Origin: JALOTE01 sp031422195
GTDB taxonomy: Bacteria > Pseudomonadota > Alphaproteobacteria > Rhizobiales > Rhizobiaceae
Direction of reading: 5' to 3'
Assembly: GCA_031422195.1 (NCBI GenBank)
Contig: JANOPZ010000089.1
Coordinates: 1-15,652 of the forward strand
DNA length: 15,652 nt
The notes beneath the pieces were generated by a model that made no database searches, was not told where the DNA came from, and worked only from the letters and a program-made list of their open reading frames with translations. A program made the position numbers and the translations under genes. The stretch's first letter is position 1; each line of letters starts with the position of its first letter. Positions 13,221 to 15,652 of the stretch are shown one piece after another.

Positions 13221-13858
13221 TCAGTTTAGAAACCGGGCTTGAGGTGTTGCAACCCGCGACCCTAATATTGGACGCAATTGGCGTTGCAGCTTTTGCTGCT
13301 ACCGGCGCGTTGGTTGCGGCGCGTAAAGGCATGGATATCACCGGCTTTGCGTTGCTTGCGATTGTTACCGGCGTTGGTGGTGGTACGTTGCGGGATTTGC
13401 TCTTGGGCATAACGCCGGTTAGCTGGGTGAGTGATCCGTTTGCAGTGTTTTTATGTATCGGCGTCGCCATTGTCACTTACGCTGGTTATGGCCAATTGCA
13501 ATTTATGCACAAAGCCATCGTCTGGTGCGACGCTTTGGGCATGGCGCTGTTCAGTGTCACTGGTGCCAAACTGGCCCTCACCGCTGGAGCTGCGCCAGTT
13601 GTCGCCTGCGCTATGGGCGTGGTTACGGCCACATTCGGCGGCATTATCCGCGATGTCTTAAGCGCTGAAGTGCCATTGATTTTGCGCCGCGAAATTTATG
13701 CAACGGCGTCACTGCTAGGCGCAACGGTGTTTGTGATTTTGCAGGCTTTAGCAGCGCCGATTGAACTGGCTCTGGCTGGCGGGTTTTTCGCCGCATTTGC
13801 CCTGCGCGCGCTGGCAATTGTGAATGGCTGGTCGTTGCCGGGAAGGCTTAACCCCTAA
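13217..13858 (+). CDS. TRIC / UPF0126 family membrane transporter or channel
   Basis: A 213-residue seven-helix membrane protein built from two homologous halves. Each half has LDAIGVAAFAATGA-like and CDALGMALFSVTGA-like openings (Asp19 and Asp105), and then GGGTLRD (54-60) or GGIIRD (141-146). This is the PF03458/UPF0126 signature, named after TRIC cation channels by structure. Genome-wide fitness work has pointed to glycine transport for several bacterial members; that is family knowledge, not shown here. The ATG at 13217 overlaps the flavoenzyme stop as ATGA, indicating translational coupling; an ATG six bases upstream is also possible. Pairing with an amino-acid-oxidising flavoenzyme supports an amino-acid transport role. 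The stop codon overlaps the end of the convergent GFA pseudogene. Confidence 0.92.
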   Translation: MISLETGLEVLQPATLILDAIGVAAFAATGALVAARKGMDITGFALLAIVTGVGGGTLRDLLLGITPVSWVSDPFAVFLCIGVAIVTYAGYGQLQFMHKAIVWCDALGMALFSVTGAKLALTAGAAPVVACAMGVVTATFGGIIRDVLSAEVPLILRREIYATASLLGATVFVILQALAAPIELALAGGFFAAFALRALAIVNGWSLPGRLNP

Positions 13859-14259
13859 TCTCCAGATGCCGTCATTTGGGTCGCGGTGTGACATTGGAAT
13901 GACATTGCGGGGCGAGTGCTTTGGCTTTTTGCTTTTGGCGTAACAAACGCGCCGACCAGCAAAGTGATCACAGGCTTATCGTCAATTGCACCCATCGACC
14001 AGCCGCATTTCGGGCAAAACGCGGGGGACGACCATTTTGACCACGGGTATTTAACAAGTTCACCACCGGGGCCGGTCCATGTTAGATTGTCACGGGCAAA
14101 TTAGACCCAAGTTGCTGTCAGTGCGCAAGTGTGGCGCTGGCACAGAGTACAGGAGCAAGGATGCGGCTCTCAAGGATGCAGCTTTAACGCCTCACCTTTG
14201 GCCTCAAAGCGGCTATTGCCGCACAGACAGCCGCCGTGATGAATAAGTAATTTTGCCAT
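13855..14259 (-). pseudogene. GFA / CENP-V-type zinc protein, inactivated by two stops
   Basis: Minus-strand translation from ATG 14259 gives MAKLLIHHGGCLCGNSRFEA, then after a stop CSCTLCQRHTCALTATWV, another stop, and FARDNLTWTGPGGELVKYPW, FCPKCGWSMGAIDDKPVI and a tail ending at TAG 13855-13857. This is a GFA (glutathione-dependent formaldehyde-activating/CENP-V) fold with its zinc cysteines (CLC, CSCTLC, CPKC) preserved. TGA (codon 30) lies within an apparent 15-bp duplication (CAAGGATGC at 14156-14164 and 14171-14179); removing 15 bases restores the family's HPCSC. TAA (codon 53) looks like a single change from a Glu codon (family W-V-E-F). All 135 codons stay in one frame, so decay is recent. 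It converges on the UPF0126 gene, overlapping its stop by a few bases. Confidence 0.85.
14156..14179. repeat. Direct repeat from a 15-bp duplication
   Basis: CAAGGATGC occurs at 14156-14164 and 14171-14179, separated by GGCTCT. The 15-bp period keeps the GFA frame but carries the inactivating TGA. Confidence 0.7.
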
Positions 14260-14379
14260 TTTTCCGGTCTTTTGGGGAAATAAAACACATTAGCATTTTT
14301 GAGAGTTCAAACCACTAAATTGCGTTCGTAAAGATGATGGCACTGGCATAACATAAGGCATTCGAGGAGAAAATATTCC

Positions 14380-15084
14380 ATGAGCACCAACAAAGTAGCA
14401 CTCATTACAGCAGGCGGGAGCGGTATGGGCGCTGAAGCGGCGCGCCGGCTTGCAACTGATGGGTTTAATGTGGCGATACTGTCATCCTCCGGCAAGGGCG
14501 AGGCGCTTGCACACGAACTTGGCGGCGTTGGCATTACCGGCTCAAACCTTGTGGTTGAGGATTTGCAACGCCTTGTCGATGCAGCGATGAACCATTGGGG
14601 CCGGATTGATGTGTTGGTCAACAGTGCTGGCCATGGCCCGCGCGCGCCTTTGCTTGAGATCACGGACGAGCAATGGCAATTGGGCATGGATATTTATTTG
14701 ATGAATGTCATCCGCGCCACAAGGCTGGTAACGCCAATTATGCAAGCACAAAAATCGGGCACAATTATCAATATTTCAACAGCTTGGGTGGATGAACCAA
14801 GCGCTATGTTCCCGACGTCTGCTGTAGCGCGGGCCGGGTTGGCGGCTTTCACCAAATTGTTTGCAGACCAATACGCACCGGAAAACATTCGCATGAACAA
14901 TGTTCTCCCGGGCTGGATTGATAGTCTGCCTCAATTGGATGAGCGCCGCGAAAATGTGCCCATGGGCCGCTATGGTACCAGCGCCGAAATCGCTGCAACG
15001 ATTTCATTCTTGGCGTCCGACGGAGCGGGGTATATCACCGGACAAAGCTTGAAGGTGGATGGGGGCCTAATGCGCAGTGTTTGA
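14380..15084 (+). CDS. SDR-fold protein lacking the Tyr-x3-Lys catalytic pair
   Basis: A 234-residue short-chain dehydrogenase/reductase fold. The NAD(P)-binding motif is TAGGSGMG (10-17), NSAG lies at 81-84, the active-site strand NIST carries Ser133, and the end FLASDGAGYITGQSLKVDGG is textbook. Where SDRs have Tyr-x-x-x-Lys, this protein reads PTSAVARAGL: Ser147 and Arg151 take the Tyr and Lys positions. The surrounding FTKLFADQYAPENIRMNNVL is otherwise intact, so this is not a frameshift. I recall a subgroup of proteobacterial SDR proteins with this PTSxxxRAGL variant. Normal oxidoreductase chemistry is doubtful; cofactor binding, a different mechanism or a structural role are possible. 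The ATG at 14380 follows GAGGAG, with rather long spacing (10 bases). It is monocistronic. Confidence 0.88.
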   Translation: MSTNKVALITAGGSGMGAEAARRLATDGFNVAILSSSGKGEALAHELGGVGITGSNLVVEDLQRLVDAAMNHWGRIDVLVNSAGHGPRAPLLEITDEQWQLGMDIYLMNVIRATRLVTPIMQAQKSGTIINISTAWVDEPSAMFPTSAVARAGLAAFTKLFADQYAPENIRMNNVLPGWIDSLPQLDERRENVPMGRYGTSAEIAATISFLASDGAGYITGQSLKVDGGLMRSV

Positions 15085-15100
15085 GACAGCGCGCTATTGA

Positions 15101-15244
15101 ATGCTGTTGACGACACGTTTGTGGCTAGAGAAGGCACAGCACTTTGCCACGCAATGGCTCTGGACTTACAACAATGACCGACCCAATATGAGGATAGGCG
15201 AAATTATACCCGCTGCAAAACTGAACCAACACATTGCCGCATAA
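15101..15244 (+). pseudogene. IS3-family OrfB C-terminal remnant
   Basis: A 47-codon frame reads LEKAQHFATQWLWTYNNDRP followed by NMRIGEIIPAAKLN and a stop at 15242-15244. ATQWLWTYNNDRPNM and the following IGxxxPAAKL are the familiar C-terminus of IS3-family OrfB transposases, in the rve integrase-core tail. The first six codons (from ATG 15101) do not fit the family and are probably unrelated flanking DNA. The DDE residues and all of OrfA are absent. It does not look like the partner of the OrfA fragment at the left edge, as that IS3 group has a differently ending OrfB as far as I recall. Confidence 0.8.
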
Positions 15245-15311
15245 ATTCTACGACAAGACCCGTTCAAAACGGAGGATTGCCGGCTGAATTGATTTCAGGA
15301 ATTCTTGTCGA

Positions 15312-15652
15312 ATGACAAACATCTCACAAAATAACATTTCAAAGTTAACGTCTTCAAAGCTTGTCATTCATGCTTCAAACACAAAAGGCCTTGGCGGGAT
15401 TGAAGTGACCTTTAACCTGCTAAGCGCAATTAAAAGTATTGGTTTAATTGATCTCTTATTGGTTCCTGAAATTGGACGATTGTCTACCTATCACGACCCG
15501 ATCAACATAAAAGAAGTTGTGGTCGTTAAGCGTCGGTTGCCTAATTTATTGTCAAGATTCATTGAAGTTTTGGCAATAAATCGGAGAATTTCTCCCAAAG
15601 ACAGATTGCTGGTCCTCGGCGATATCCCATTAAGACACGCCGGGCGTCAGGT
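15312..15652 (+). CDS. Probable glycosyltransferase, N-terminal part (runs off the window)
   Basis: An open frame from ATG 15312 continues to the window edge without a stop: 113 complete codons. It reads LVIHASNTKGLGGIEVTFNL, then LLVPEIGRL, RLPNLLSRFIEVLAINRRIS, and DRLLVLGDIPLRHAGRQV. A hydrophobic first strand, a GG-containing loop, and the 'LGDIPLR-GRQV' element resemble the N-terminal Rossmann half of GT-B glycosyltransferases of the surface-polysaccharide type. The donor-binding C-terminal half is outside the window, so the family call is moderate. AGGAAT lies nine bases before the ATG as a possible ribosome site. It is AT-richer than the pgm-dadA region, which often marks polysaccharide genes. 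Confidence 0.6.
   Translation, partial: MTNISQNNISKLTSSKLVIHASNTKGLGGIEVTFNLLSAIKSIGLIDLLLVPEIGRLSTYHDPINIKEVVVVKRRLPNLLSRFIEVLAINRRISPKDRLLVLGDIPLRHAGRQ

Noticed and set aside
1..15652. CRISPR array, toxin-antitoxin, restriction or other defence system, or retron-like element.
   Set aside because: No regularly spaced repeats, no paired small toxin/antitoxin genes, no nuclease, helicase, methylase or reverse transcriptase motif was found on either strand.

Overview
The window looks like a piece of an alphaproteobacterial chromosome of moderate GC content. The sequence gives no species; a Hyphomicrobiales- or Rhodobacterales-type organism is an inference from protein character (IS66 TnpABC, IS6 and IS3 remnants, a DadA-like flavoenzyme, a secreted cysteine protein of a type common in Rhizobiales). 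It has two parts. The left two thirds (about 1-10030) is a worn accessory region ending at a tRNA-Arg gene. The right third (about 10031-15652) is mostly ordinary housekeeping and metabolic DNA.

Left part, region by region. 1-600: the C-terminal stub of a prolyl oligopeptidase beside a broken IS3-family orfA. 823-1383: an exported SH3-domain protein. 1596-1953: a badly decayed IS6-family transposase that has lost its catalytic core. 1990-3232 (minus): a two-gene unit, a 99-residue unknown protein whose 3' end overlaps a GAF-GGDEF diguanylate cyclase. 3233-4196: almost 1 kb with no gene I can support. 4197-4571: a small secreted four-cysteine protein with a good terminator. 4620-5961 (minus): a compact operon of MarR regulator, cytochrome b561-type protein and small two-TM protein, with a MarR-like palindrome next to the regulator's start. 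5989-8563: an apparently complete IS66 element (tnpA, tnpB, tnpC, 23-bp imperfect ends) without a visible target duplication. 8560-9837 (minus): a tyrosine integrase whose last codon and stop are supplied by the IS66 end. 9838-10030: an AT-rich integrase promoter/attachment region with 12-bp tandem repeats. 10031-10107 (minus): tRNA-Arg(CCG).

Right part. Phosphoglucomutase (minus) is divergent from a pair of overlapping genes: a D-amino-acid-dehydrogenase-like FAD enzyme and a TRIC/UPF0126 membrane protein. Facing them is a GFA/CENP-V-type gene broken by two in-frame stops, one of which lies in a 15-bp duplication. Then come an SDR-fold protein lacking the usual Tyr-x-x-x-Lys catalytic pair, a second, unrelated-looking IS3-family remnant (orfB tail), and the first 113 codons of a probable glycosyltransferase that runs off the window.

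Interpretation: tRNA-Arg plus adjacent integrase marks the edge of an integrated element extending leftwards. IS66 has fused the integrase end to the MarR operon, probably with loss of DNA between them. I see no defence system, CRISPR array or biosynthetic cluster. The most noteworthy items are the catalytically atypical SDR, the flavoenzyme-UPF0126 pair, the overlapping partner of the diguanylate cyclase, and the IS66/integrase/MarR junctions.
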